Source of the DNA: Phaeoceros laevis | Taxonomy: Eukaryota; Anthocerotophyta; Anthocerotopsida; Notothyladales | Direction of reading: 5' to 3' | DNA length: 29,860 nucleotides | Assembly: GCA_049999765.1 (NCBI GenBank) | Contig: JBNGIQ010007778.1 | Location: forward strand, 1 to 29,860 | Shown: positions 1 through 15,673 of the stretch, piece by piece | Layout of the letters: every line of letters starts with the position of its first letter | How positions within the stretch are numbered: the stretch's first letter is position 1 | Notes under the pieces: generated by a model | What the model saw: the letters and a program-made list of their open reading frames with translations, nothing else | The model's database searches: none | Told to the model about the DNA's origin: nothing | Program-made: the position numbers and the translations under genes

Positions 1-298
1 TCACAAGATTCTTGGTCACAAGAGCATCCTCCTTGGCCTTGGCAACGAACACACCCTCATGGCGATGCGGCTCGATAACAACTTTGGCGCCTCCTCGCAT
101 TCCACCTCTGCCTCCTCCTCTGCCTCCGCCTCTTCCACCTCGTGGCGCACCTCTACCACCTCTACCTCGAGCACCTCCTCTGCCGCCAGCCCCGCGGCCT
201 CCCCCACGGCCACCGAAGCCACCCCTTCCACCACCATCTCCTCGTCCTCCGCCTCTACCTCCAGCACCCCTAAATCCACCGCCCCTCGGAGGTCTCAT
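1..298 (-). CDS. FIB: Fibrillarin, N-terminal exon (partial, runs off the left edge)
   Basis: Fibrillarin is the S-adenosylmethionine-dependent 2'-O-methyltransferase of box C/D snoRNPs; it acts in the nucleolus on pre-rRNA. Read on the minus strand from the ATG at 298-296, the frame gives MRPPRGGG, then a glycine-arginine-rich (GAR) domain of about 65 residues made of RGG, RGGG and FRG repeats. It continues into the conserved start of the fibrillarin fold ([20 protein letters not shown], then ALVTKNLV at the edge). The order GAR tail, then EPHRHEGVF and [10 protein letters not shown], is diagnostic of eukaryotic fibrillarin. About 99 codons are present; the methyltransferase domain lies outside the window. 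Antisense and other-frame ORFs here are by-products of the GC-rich repeat. Imperfect copies of CTTGCGGCAG-AGGAG at about 327 and 355 lie in the presumed 5' UTR. The identification is secure; whether the gene is intact cannot be judged. Confidence 0.9.
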   Translation of the reverse strand, partial: MRPPRGGGFRGAGGRGGGRGDGGGRGGFGGRGGGRGAGGRGGARGRGGRGAPRGGRGGGRGGGRGGMRGGAKVVIEPHRHEGVFVAKAKEDALVTKNLV

Positions 299-547
299 CT
301 TGCCCAGGCTAGGCCAGCTGAACCCTTGCGGCAGGAGGAGACACTGAGTAACTCTTGCGGCAGAAGGAGGCACTTACGCGACCTGATCGAGTTGGAATTG
401 GTAAAGTCGGCTTTAGGTTTCCCTTTATTTGGGTGGATTTGCCTAACTAGCTGGTTTGGTCTCCAAATGTGACCGAATCAATTGAGCTACTTGTGTGGGA
501 CCATTCTGGGACCAAGCTAGTAGGGAGAGGCTCTGGCACAAGTATGG

Positions 548-606
548 AGGACATCCGACCCAGTGGTTGGATGACATAGATGGAGTAAGTTGCGAGTTTG
601 ATTCCC
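548..606 (+). mobile_element. Possible tRNA-derived SINE head (Pol III A/B box-like)
   Basis: A box A-like stretch (GACCCAGTGGTTGGA, about 557-571) is followed about 38 bp later by a box B-like stretch (GAGTTTGATTCCC, 594-606). That is close to the internal-promoter spacing of a tRNA gene. No acceptor stem or complete cloverleaf is visible, so this is not a functional tRNA gene. A tRNA-derived SINE remnant is the simplest reading. It sits directly upstream of the first recognisable PPR sequence. Chance similarity is possible. Confidence 0.3.
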
Positions 607-653
607 ATTTTTGTCACAATGACCCATGTCAACAGTTCCTGGACTTACCTTTA

Positions 654-2305
654 TGTGGGATATATCTTTCAGCCCCATCCAAAGTCACCAGATTTCAAAC
701 AGAAAGGTACCAAAGAGGCACTGCGACTGATGAAGGTGTGTTACCAAATGACCGAACATTTGTTGGTGCACTCAAGGCTTGTGGCAGCCTGGCTACCTCT
801 AAAGATGCAAGACATGTGAGGGAATGGTGCCTTGATCAAGTCCGAGCTATCCACGCACAGCTAGTGAAACCAGGTTCTGAGATGCCTGTAATTGTCTCGA
901 CCATGCTGGTGGATGCCTACGCAAAATGTGGGAGCCTGGGAGATGCCAGGCGTGCTTTTGAGAAAATACATCATCCAAGTGTGGTTTCGTGGACTGCCAT
1001 GATCATGGGGTATGCCAACATGGAAGAGGGTGAAGTGGCTTTGCAATTATACACACGGATGCAACAGGATGGTGTAATACCTAATGATCGAACGTTTGTT
1101 GCTGCACTCAAAGCTTGCAGTAGCCTAGCCATGTCAGAATCCAGAATTCAAGAAAGAAATCTGCACCTGGATCATGTGAAAGGCATCCATTCAGATGTAG
1201 TGAAATTTGGGTATGAGTCTGATTTATTTGTGGGCAACATGTTGGTGGATGCGTATGCAAAATGTAGGAGCCTGGTGGATGCTATGTGCAATTTTGAGAA
1301 AATGCATCAACGCGATGTGGTTTCTTGGACTGCCCTCATCGCAGGGTATGCCCAGATAGACGAGGGTGAGCTGGCTCTGCAAATCTACTCTCGTATGCAA
1401 CAAGAAGGGGTGGTGCCAGATGCTGGAGCATTTGTTGGCGCCCTCAAGGCTTGTGGCGGTGTGGCAGGACTTGAGAAGGGAAAGCGTATTCATATGCAAA
1501 TTTCAGAAACTGGGCTGGATCTGACTGATTCTTTGTTGCAAGTAGGCTCATTGACATGTATGATAAATGCGGGAGCATGGTTGACGCACAACAGGTATTT
1601 GATGCATTGCCGACAAGAGACGTTGTGACATGGAGTGCACTGATTGCAGGATATTGTTATCAAGGAGAGGGTCACCTGGTATTTAATTTGTTTCAGAGGA
1701 TGAGAGGGAATGGCCTACAGCCAGATGGCATCACGTTTGTAAACCTTCTCTCTGTTTGTAGTCACATGGGCCTAGTGGAGAAAGGAGAGAAGTTCTTCGA
1801 AAGTATGACAAGGGACTTTGGCATCACCCCAACAGTCGATCACTATGTTTGCATGGTTGACCTTCTTGGCCGTGCTGGCCAAGTGGAGAAGGCGGCAGCC
1901 ATGGCCATGAATGTGGAACCCAATGCTGTATTGTAGAAGACAGTGCTAGGCGCTTGTCGAAAGTGGTGTAACGCAAAGCTTGGAAGGCAGGCATTCGAAT
2001 GGGCGGTGAGCCTGGATAGAAATGATGCTGGGTCGTACATTTTAATGTCCAACATCTACGCTGCTGCTCAGATGTGGGAGGAGTTGAAGCAAATCGAGGC
2101 CATGAGAGTGAACACAGGGTCATGGAAGAAGCCGGCAAAGAGCTGGTATACCGACACGGCTGGCAAAGTGCACGCATTTTTTGTAGGGGACCAAGAACAT
2201 CCTCATTTCCAGTATATTTATGAGAACCTGCATAATATCGTTGTCAAGATGGAGGAAGAGGGACTATGGGGGCAAATTGGGGTGACATTTTGCAGTCTGG
2301 TTTAA
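654..2305 (+). pseudogene. PLS-class pentatricopeptide repeat (PPR) protein, frame-broken
   Basis: PPR proteins bind organellar RNA, one base per repeat; PLS-class members with E/DYW tails serve in RNA editing. Repeats are clear: ALKACGSLA, MLVDAYAKCGSLGDARRAFEK, VVSWTAMIMGYA, a second near-identical set, then DMYDKCGSMVDAQQVFDALP and HYVCMVDLLGRAG. An E/E+ tail follows (SWYTDTAGKVHAFFVGD). Three lesions break the frame. (1) A shift at about 727-735: EALRLM lies in one frame and EGVLPNDRTFV in another, with several residues of the repeat missing. (2) A one-base shift at about 1535-1541, just before LIDMYDKCG. (3) A TAG stop at 1934-1936 where relatives have Trp, followed by KTVLGACRKW in the same frame. 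No DYW domain follows; the tail ends in unrelated residues at 2305. No introns, as usual for the family. Assembly indels could explain the two shifts but hardly all three lesions. The intact 5' end is not visible. Confidence 0.85.
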
Positions 2306-3295
2306 AAACGACAGTCAAGACGCAACTTCTAGCCGTCTGACTTGGGGGCAATGGACAGACTCGAGCAATACGAGGTAGTAAAAATGTGCATACAGTACTA
2401 CATACAGTCCTAGTGTGACTACCCGTCATTGATCAGACGGCTGGCTGGCCGTCGACCCTTGACGGAAGAGTCAAGCGGACGCCAATCTGGCGCATAGAAA
2501 CTCGACCGTGGCCGCGCGGCAATCGCGGTCAGGCGGGTCCTTTTCGGAGAGTGATGTTCGTCTGATGAGTTAGGAAACACTGATGACTGGATGTGCCAAT
2601 TGTAGAACAGATACTGTTCAGTCGTTACGGAGTGGCACAGAAGTCCCTGGTTCTTGATTTCAGACCGATGTTGCGGGTGAGATCCCTTTGCAGGGCACGG
2701 TGAATCCTCTGTCTCATAAGCAACTCGAGGCCCTCACGCGGGTGGATTCTATATCATGATGGCGCTCGGCGGACTGCTGCCTTTTAACTCCTGCGTTTCA
2801 TAGACTTCCCAACCTAATCGCCAAACCGTGATAAACGTAGCCGGGGTTCGCCCGTTTAGTTTGCCTCTCGTCAAACACATTCACATCGTCACTTCGTTTC
2901 GACCCAACAAGCACGTTAGTGAAGCTGCTTCTGCTTCTTCGTGCGGATGAAATCGGGGCCTAGTCTACTACTTCCTGCATACATTTCTGACGGCCACCCT
3001 CTATGCCTAATGTTTTTCACTCAGGGAACTTTGCAGCTTTCATTTACTGCATGTGTGGTCTAGGATCAGTAAACAGTAAACACCAGAAATAGTGCTCTGG
3101 CATCTCAAGGAAAGATCCAGGGGGTAAATCCTCTTAATCGAGGTGTGTCAAAGTTGTAGAGATTTTTAGCATTTTTCTGACGAGTTATCGATTCATCCCG
3201 CGTAACAATTTTTAGTAACGTATTACGAAAAACTTAGTCAAGGTTTATGATACATGTGATTTCCTTTGGATTGTAGAGCAACTTTTGAAAGTGTT
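2306..3295. other. Intergenic, no gene recognised
   Basis: I see no family-like reading frame on either strand. A 10-bp inverted pair (AGCCGTCTGA at 2331-2340 and TCAGACGGCT at 2434-2443) is present without flanking target duplication. The last 150 bases are A/T-rich and lie 3' of the F-box relic. Confidence 0.5.
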
Positions 3296-4811
3296 CTAAA
3301 ACATGTTAGCAGGCCCGTCGTCTTGTAGTGCATCATGGCTACCCACATGTAGTAATCCAAGTCGGAGGTCCACCAGCCGCATGTTCTTCGTGTGAAAGAA
3401 GGGCACTGGGGAGGTAGGCCCTTCCTCCCACTGCTTTGTGCGAAAACTGTAAGCCACCATAGCACCAGTTTGAGGATTAAATAAGCACAACAGATTACCT
3501 GGCCCAGCATTGGCGCACTTTCATATGTCACCCTTCTCCCAACAATATACCGATCCTTGCGACCTTCAACAGGAATTGCTCCAATTCGTTCTTGAACAGA
3601 AAGCACCAACGAGACGCCAGCCTCCTCGGGACGCTTGTCTCGTGGACCAGCAAATTTCGCTCCATATCAGGACCAAGACAGATCCACCACCCTTTTTCCT
3701 CCGTTTCAGCGACACTACAACGAGCCTGTTGTCGCAGCAGGCCAGATAAGGCTCACCGTCGCAGTTCGGCTCCGCATTAATTGACCCCGGTAGCTCTGGC
3801 CAAGTTGGCTTTTCGATAGGGCACACCGACCTCCATTGCCAGTCATCCATGTTGAAGGAGACAATTATCCATCCGCTGTCGTATGCCACAAAGTAGACAC
3901 GTCTGCCCAGCACCACACCGGGGCCATAAAGTGCGCTTGAGTCATACTGTACAGCCCCGGAAGGTGTCGTGATAATAGCCGGCACCTGAACGACCCTCCA
4001 ATAGCCCTCCCTGGAATGGTAGAGCTCCAAAACCTGACCGCCCTGCGTATTTATGCAAATGACCGTGTAAGCCTCTCCGTCGTGGTCGACCTCCAAGTGA
4101 AAAGTGCTAGTCCCTCGCCCGAAGAAATAGCTGTCGTGCTGAAGCATCGGCGGCAGCCATTTAGTGGCCTCTGTCCACGGATTACTAACCACCAGCTGCG
4201 TTGGATAATCCGGATCATCCTCGCTGCCGTCCTCAGGCCCAGCTCCATCCGACATCCTGGTCCGGGCAGTGACGATGTTGTGGACGTAGAGGCCCCGGGC
4301 CTGCGCCACAAGATGAGTATCATGGCATTCGCCGCCATGGAAAAGGGTGGGCACGCGTACCCACTTCTTCAATTCTGTGTTGAACGCCACCGCCGGTTGC
4401 ACTCTCTCGGCGCTGACTAAGGCCAGTGTGGGGGCGTCCATGAGTCCTCCGCTCCAACGTCTGCTGTACTCCGCCATGGCATAGCGCGATGTCACCTCCG
4501 GGTACCATTCTTTGCAAACCACAGCTGATCTACAAAAGTACCGCGGTGGAAGCCTTCCAAGAATGTTGTTCACCAATTCCGGTGGAAGGCGGCGACTAAA
4601 TTTCGCATCGCCACTCTTTCTCGCGCCGCTTCTTCTCCGCTCGCCGCGCCTCGGCCGCTCGGATCACAGCCCGCAACTGCGCCCTGACAGCGGCTCGGGC
4701 CACAGCCGGCACCCGCCGTGGAATCCTTGCTCGCAGCGCTCGCCATGCTCCCTCTGGCCACGGCGTCAAGTTCCTGTTCGCAGCAAAATTCCTGCTCGCA
4801 GCGCGCGCCAT
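3296..4811 (-). pseudogene. F-box protein gene with multiple frameshifts (paralogue of 22845-24173)
   Basis: F-box proteins are substrate-recruiting subunits of SCF ubiquitin ligases. The pieces of this relic align end to end with the intact gene at 22845-24173, but in at least four frames. From 4811 to about 4600: MARAASRN followed by an Arg/Lys-rich stretch ending AEKKRREKEW. From about 4600 to 3690: RRLPPELVNNILGRLP (F-box start), AVVCKEW, MDAPTLALVS, PAVAFNTELKKWVRVPTLF, LVVSNPWTEATKWLPPML. Then DMERNLLVHETSVPRRLASR (about 3680-3610), and finally CLFNPQTGAMVAYSFRTKQW to the stop at 3296. Shifts fall at about 4605, 3685, 3607 and 3490. Similarity continues through each break, so the lesions are small indels. 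A pseudogene is most likely; a gene damaged by assembly errors is the alternative. The shared layout shows that the copies arose by duplication. Confidence 0.8.
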
Positions 4812-4870
4812 GTTCCCTCCCTTTCACCACGGCGCATTTCTGTGAAATGTTTTGTTCGTTTAAAATGTTT

Positions 4871-4941
4871 TGTGCTAAACGAACAGCATGTCTTTTGCAC
4901 TAAACATATGCACTAAACATACGGCCTAAACATACGGCCTG
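4871..4941. repeat. Degenerate 13-14 bp tandem repeat (TGCACTAAACATA)
   Basis: Three adjacent copies of a GCACTAAACATA/GGCCTAAACATA unit lie at about 4897-4940, with a diverged fourth (TGCTAAACGAAC) at about 4873. They sit upstream of the F-box relic and have no coding potential. Confidence 0.6.
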
Positions 4942-5369
4942 CCCGACGGTGAGCCTGTCCAAAATTGGGAACTGCGTAGTTACTTCCCCGTCACGACTGC
5001 TAAGGAATAGATTTTCTGTGATCAGTATATTCTTTATGGGCATGCGATACATAGTCATGGACATCCACGTCTACCAAACCAGTCCGAAGTCCCGTGCGTA
5101 CATGTGGCAGTGGACGTACATGTATACAGGTGAGCAGTCATTAGTCACCACTTCGCGTTTCCGGGGTTAATTTTTCCACACCGATTGATCACTCGCCAGT
5201 ACCAAGACATCGCCACCGGAACAGAAGCGAACCCGGTGGAAGGCCGTGCCTCGAAGTGGTGAAAATACGTAGCGGGGTTCTGATTTGCTGTCCACATAAG
5301 AAACAATGGACAGCGCGTACTTTCAAGGTGGTGACTGTAATTGGGGCTATCAGGACGAAACAGGACCTG
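4942..5369. other. Intergenic, 3' flank of the IRE-type kinase gene
   Basis: No recognisable gene. The part next to 5370 is expected to be the 3' UTR of the minus-strand kinase gene. Confidence 0.5.
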
Positions 5370-11141
<5,772 letters not shown>

Positions 11142-13074
11142 GATTGTACAGCTCCAGGAACGCTGCCGCTCGGAGAATGATCCTCGCCAGCACCATCAAC
11201 GTGGACGGAAACTGGACTGCCTACACTACGAGTATGATACACAGCCTCAACATGGCAGCCCCCGATGTTCAGACGACCATGTGACACTTCCACCTCACAG
11301 GCACGGTTGCATCTCTTCTCTGCATGCCGCCGTATCTAGAATCTACCAACCGCGGAATGCCCCTAGACCGTGCCATCCGCAATTCTGCTAGTCCTTCGTA
11401 TCAAACAGCTCCATACCAGAAGCATGGTCACCCCTCCACTGCACGCCAGACCAGCCCCCGTCCTCTCAAGGACCAGCAACAAGGTCCAGCCTGTAAGCTG
11501 ACAGGGAATTCCAGCGCCGCCAGCTCCAGCTCTAGCTCACGACAGAAGTCACCGCATTGAGATGGAAAGCCCAGACCTTGTGGGCTCCGACCAGGGCAGG
11601 GAGAAAGATCACCAGGCTTTCCTCGTGTGACACATGCCTGCACATCCGCAAGCAATCTGTCAGGTAAGAAGAGGAAGGAAGGAAGGAGGCGGGAAAGAGT
11701 CAGCCACCGGGCGGCAGCGTTCGACCCGGGGGAGGCCGTGGTGGATCCCAGGGCAGCTGAATAATGGTGCAAGCCTTGAAGGCGCGGCTTGACGTTGACA
11801 GTGCTGCGTCCGTGAGGCTTTAGGTACACCTACTGTAGCATTGGGCTATGGGGGGACCTTCTTGGCATGCGGCAGCCATCCCCGCTCCGTCCGTCCCTCC
11901 CTTGGCCACGAGGGCTTGCTTGAGGTAGCTCGACTGTTGGAACATTTCCAAGTCAAAGCAGGAAATGAAGCACCGCCGACGCAGATTCATTGCCGCCCGC
12001 ATCTTGCTCTCGACTATTTACGATTTTGCGGTTTTGCCGGCTTGGCACCAGGCTGAGGTGGGTCCTAGACAAGTAAAGCTTATTGCATGCTCAATGGTTT
12101 CTGGGGTCCATGTTACCGCACCGGCACACGCGGTAGTCTTCCTCGCCACACAGCGGTTCCGTTCGCTGTTTTCATCAACCATTTGACTGGAAAAAGACCC
12201 TTTCTTCCTCAACCATTGACTAGACTACGTCATTACGCACCGTGTGAGCTTCGATCTGAATTTTTTCGGCCTTCGAATGTTGCCACTTTGGTCAAGGAGT
12301 CACGGACTCGAGGTTGGTGAGCTCGTGCTTGGAGCCTTTGGACGGAGAGGCTGGTGGAAGGAAATTTTTACTTATGGTGGTTTGGGTATAGACTCCGCAT
12401 TGTCGCAAAATGAACGGCCATGCAGGGCAAGAAATATATAAAACATATCATGAAGGTGGTGGAGAGGTGGAGAGGTGGGGGCCGGTGGAGCGGTGCTTGT
12501 GTGGAGCCTGTGGAAAGCGGAAAATTAGCATTTTGGATGCATTGCTAAGTACCAAAAAGAAGGAAGCCATTTAACTCCATTTTGACCTAACAAGTACAAG
12601 AGTGAAGTTTTTTCTTCTATGCCCATGAATGAAGGAAATGAAGCAATCTAGGCTAAGTAGGCTTTTTTAGGGTAGGATCCCTCAACTATAAAGTGGTATA
12701 AACCACAAGAGAAGTCACTACTTGAGTTACTTGAGAGTCACATTATAATAATATTGCAAAATTATTTATACTATAATTTGCACTCTCCCTTCACTAATGA
12801 TATTTAGGGCCTTAAATACATACTGCTATGCCAAGTGTTGAAGTAGTCCTAATTGGTCATAAATTTTCAAACAGCTGGATTTTGCTGAAAGTTTACAAGT
12901 TTCCGATGAAAAAAGTGTATGTAGTGAAGGCTTAGGAACGAACTTCCATGGTTGTGTTGCTACTGTACTAACTAGCCATAGTTGCAATTTAAACAAGTTA
13001 CAATTTAATCTTTGGCTGGCCTAGCCACTTTGCGTGTCATTCATAAACACTTTGTGTGTGGTTCATAATGTTGA
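11142..13074. other. Intergenic, upstream of the IRE-type kinase; no gene recognised
   Basis: The first few hundred bases are the presumed 5' UTR and promoter of the kinase gene; I see no clear TATA box. Purine-rich low-complexity sequence (GGTGGAGAGGTGGAGAGGTGGGG) lies at about 12455-12480. From about 12540 the sequence becomes A/T-rich. Reading frames here show no family signature. Confidence 0.5.
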
Positions 13075-13272
13075 AAGCCTGATGATGAGGCTCTAGCAAA
13101 AGCGTTGCTTGAGCCTTTTTCTCTTGAGGAGACAAAAACTGTGGTAGGAGTCCGCAAGGCCTTGAGAACTCGACTTGTGCAGACGATTCCTTTGAGGCAG
13201 AAGTTTTTTGACATGGTAAAGGATTGTGAACTTGCTTCTAAAATGTTCAAGCCTGAGACACCCGAGGACTGA
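13075..13272 (+). other. Unidentified open frame, possible exon or gene relic
   Basis: A 65-codon plus-strand frame lies between an in-frame stop at 13072-13074 and a TGA at 13270-13272. Its composition looks protein-like: an Arg/Lys/Glu-balanced, helix-prone stretch containing EETKTVVGVRKALRTRLVQT and PLRQKFFDMVKDCELASK. There is no initiating ATG near its 5' end, so it would be an internal exon or a relic. I recognise no family. Confidence 0.25.
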
Positions 13273-14054
13273 TGAATGCTCACTAGTAACCAGGGTTCCT
13301 GCGCAGCTATGAGACCAAGGAAAGCCAATGTTGTTTCGCACAAAGAGATGTTAAGTGCCCGGCTCTCCCGGGCTCAACCACTAATTGAAATACCAATGTA
13401 CTGAGTAGGAGGTAAGGGAAAGATAGGGGAAAGGAAAGAGTACACTCTTGACGAAATGAGCAGGTGCAAACAGGCCGTCAGGCAACTACCAGACCAGAGA
13501 AATGACAAGCAATCGTACGTCGGGGCTCACGTTGGAAGGCAAACTAACGTTGTAAGCCGGAGGGCGTATGATGATACTATAGCTGGTTGGCAAGGCTTCG
13601 GAACCCAAGCAGGGGTTGCTCACGTCACGAGCCGGAAACTCAAACTTTCAATCGATCTCTCTCAGCGCTCACTCAGACACAGAGACAAGTGCTTTGGACT
13701 CGCAAAAATCGGCTACGCCTCAAAATCACCCGCCCACAAAACAGTGCCAAACTTGGCCTTAAGTAGTCCATTTTCTTCCCAAACCCTAGTTTTCCCTAAA
13801 AGCCGCAGAACCATAGGAATGGCCTAGCTAAAAGTATCTACGAACAGCTGGCTCTCCCGCCACACCGACACTTCTAGGTAAGCATCCCGGTCCTCTCACA
13901 CACGAGTAGATAAATAGTGAAATGCTAATTTTCATCCTGTCAAGACCATCACTAATGCGTTTGGGGCTGCAATTTGTAAATGCTTGAAGCCGTCATACGC
14001 TCAGCCACAGTCCAGTAATACTAGGCATGCATACTGTGACAATATCTTTGCAAT
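13273..14054. other. Intergenic, no gene recognised
   Basis: Contains a short GC hairpin (GCCCGG-CTCT-CCGGGC type, about 13357-13374) and a plant telobox-like AAACCCTAG at about 13781. No coding signature. Confidence 0.45.
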
Positions 14055-14582
14055 TTGTGGGACACAATAATAGATGAAGTAGGCATTGGCTCTATATACC
14101 ATTCTCGTAACACTGCAAGTCGCAGTGAGGTCTTTGTAGATGGGAGCAGGAGTGATTGCTCACTTCTAGTGCATGGCAAAGAAGTCCTCTATGGCGAAGA
14201 AGACTCGGGAACGGACGTCGTAGAGCAAGTGAAGAAGAAATTGAAAGGCTTCCTTGATCCAAAATATTTTTTGGACATGTCGCACATGATCTGTTATGCT
14301 ACCGAGGATTTGACATTGGAAGATGCACGCAAGCCTAGTTTGTCCTTGAACTCCAAACTCAAGGACAGGAATAAGGAAGAGGGATGCCAAATACGGAGCA
14401 GGCTCATCATTGCTCATCATGCTGTATGGGGCATGAAACATGCTCCATGTTGCAAATGGACAAGTATCAAGGGAGTAATGGTCTTTCGAAAGATTGCTAA
14501 GCCCAAAACCATGCCCGGACGGTTTCCAATTTTTTGTTTTTTTGCTGGAAGTTCAAATTTTGCATGTGAATGTTTTCCTTAA
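14055..14582 (+). pseudogene. Possible fragment of a Crinkler-like / restriction-endonuclease-fold protein
   Basis: A 175-codon frame. Its first half contains EVFVDGSRSDCSLLVHGKEV, then LYGEEDSGTDVVEQVKKKLKG, then CYATEDL. The order Arg-x-Asp, two beta-like stretches with a Gly-Glu-Glu turn, then a Lys-rich helix resembles the RPD...GEEK arrangement of the PD-(D/E)xK-like region in Crinkler and related multicopy proteins of plants and oomycetes. In those the turn usually ends in Lys; here it is Asp, so a nuclease site would be incomplete. The second half (after about residue 95) does not look like the family and ends in hydrophobic, Phe-rich residues. There is no credible start context. The repeat-rich setting fits a decayed copy. 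Family assignment is by remembered pattern only. Confidence 0.3.
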
Positions 14583-14876
14583 TCATTCAAGGTCTGCAGA
14601 ACCTCTTAGGTGGAGTTCTTGATGTAGATCCAAGAGGCTTGTAGCTTCGGGAATTGATCAAGTGAGGCTCGAGCCACACAAAGCCATAGTGTGTGGAGGT
14701 ATATGTGTATTTCTTGAAGTTCACTTTGTCTTTCATGTTGTTACAAATTCATGTGACTAAGCGATGTGATATTAAAAGTTTACAAAAGCACTACTTTGTG
14801 CTTGTGTGGAGGCTTTGCACACAAGTTGTGAAACTGTTGTGATAGATACTCCCCAAAAGTTTTAGAAATCTAATTA

Positions 14877-15172
14877 CATTGTGCTTGCTCGCATGGAGGC
14901 TTGGCACACAACTTGACGCTAACTGCATTGTGCTTGCCCGCATGGAGGCTTTGCACACAACTTAACGCTAGTTAACTACATTGTGCTTGCCCGCATGGAG
15001 GCTTGCACACAACTTAACGCTAACTACATCGTGCTTGCCCGCATGGAAGCTTTGCACACAACTTAATGCTAACTACATCGTGCTTGCCCGCATGGAGGCT
15101 TTGTACACAATTTGTGATTAACTATATTGTGCTGGCCCGCATGGAGGCTTTGCACACAACTTGTGATACATA
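14877..15172. repeat. 49-bp minisatellite, six units, each with internal dyad symmetry
   Basis: Units begin CATTGTGCTTGCCCGCATGG at 14877, 14926, 14979, 15027, 15076 and 15125 (spacing 49, 53, 48, 49, 49) and end near 15172. A diverged seventh copy lies at about 14794-14835. Each unit holds TTGTGC and, about 18 bp on, GCACACAA, able to form a stem of about 6-8 bp. Units diverge mainly after the second half-stem (AACTTAACGCTAACTA against AATTTGTGATTAACTA). Confidence 0.9.
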
Positions 15173-15673
15173 CTTTTAAAGTTTAATCTTCAATTGAGAC
15201 TGTCATCCTTGAACTCTCAATTTCAACTTCGAGTCTTCAACTTTTACTTTCAATATTAATAAGGTTGCAGAGATGCTAATGAGGTTGCAGGGATGCATGA
15301 TCCGGCTAATCTCAGTTGTCATGACAAGGTGAAGGCAAGACTACAAAGAGAATTGTTAAAATTTGATCTTTGGACATCCAGATAGGATTCTGGCTTGTTT
15401 ACAGGGCAACAACAATGCCTACAACAGCCGAACCACCAGAATCACAGGCATTCCTTGAAGCGGCAAGCACAATGATTGACAAAACAAGGAGCTCGGAGCA
15501 TTTCTCACAAAGCAGGAAGAATGGTGGACGAGATGAAGAATTAGAAGAAAACCTAGAAACCCTAAATTCAATCGATAGAGACTAGAGAACAATCCAAATT
15601 TCTGTGTTTGTTGTATTACTTATAAAAACTCTAATACTAGTATAGAACTAACATGACGCTTAACCGTCATAGA
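15173..15673. other. A/T-rich spacer with a short direct repeat; no confident gene
   Basis: Two adjacent copies of AATRAGGTTGCAGRGATGC lie at about 15258-15297. A 71-codon plus-strand frame (15370-15585), with MPTTAEPPESQAFLEA at 15415 and an acidic Glu-rich end, has no recognised relatives and is not called. A telobox-like AAACCCTAAA lies at about 15555. Confidence 0.4.

Noticed and set aside
12-472. Pro-rich and Ser/Thr-rich plus-strand ORFs at the left edge
   Set aside because: They are antisense translations of the fibrillarin GAR-coding repeat; the minus-strand frame matches a known protein.
548-606. Functional tRNA gene
   Set aside because: Only A/B box-like motifs are present; no acceptor stem or full cloverleaf can be drawn.
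2331-2443. 10-bp inverted repeat AGCCGTCTGA as MITE ends
   Set aside because: The arms are short, there is no target-site duplication, and no similarity continues beyond 10 bp.
14877-15172. Regular repeats resembling a CRISPR array
   Set aside because: The units are contiguous and diverging, there are no unique spacers, and the DNA is plant nuclear; it is a minisatellite.
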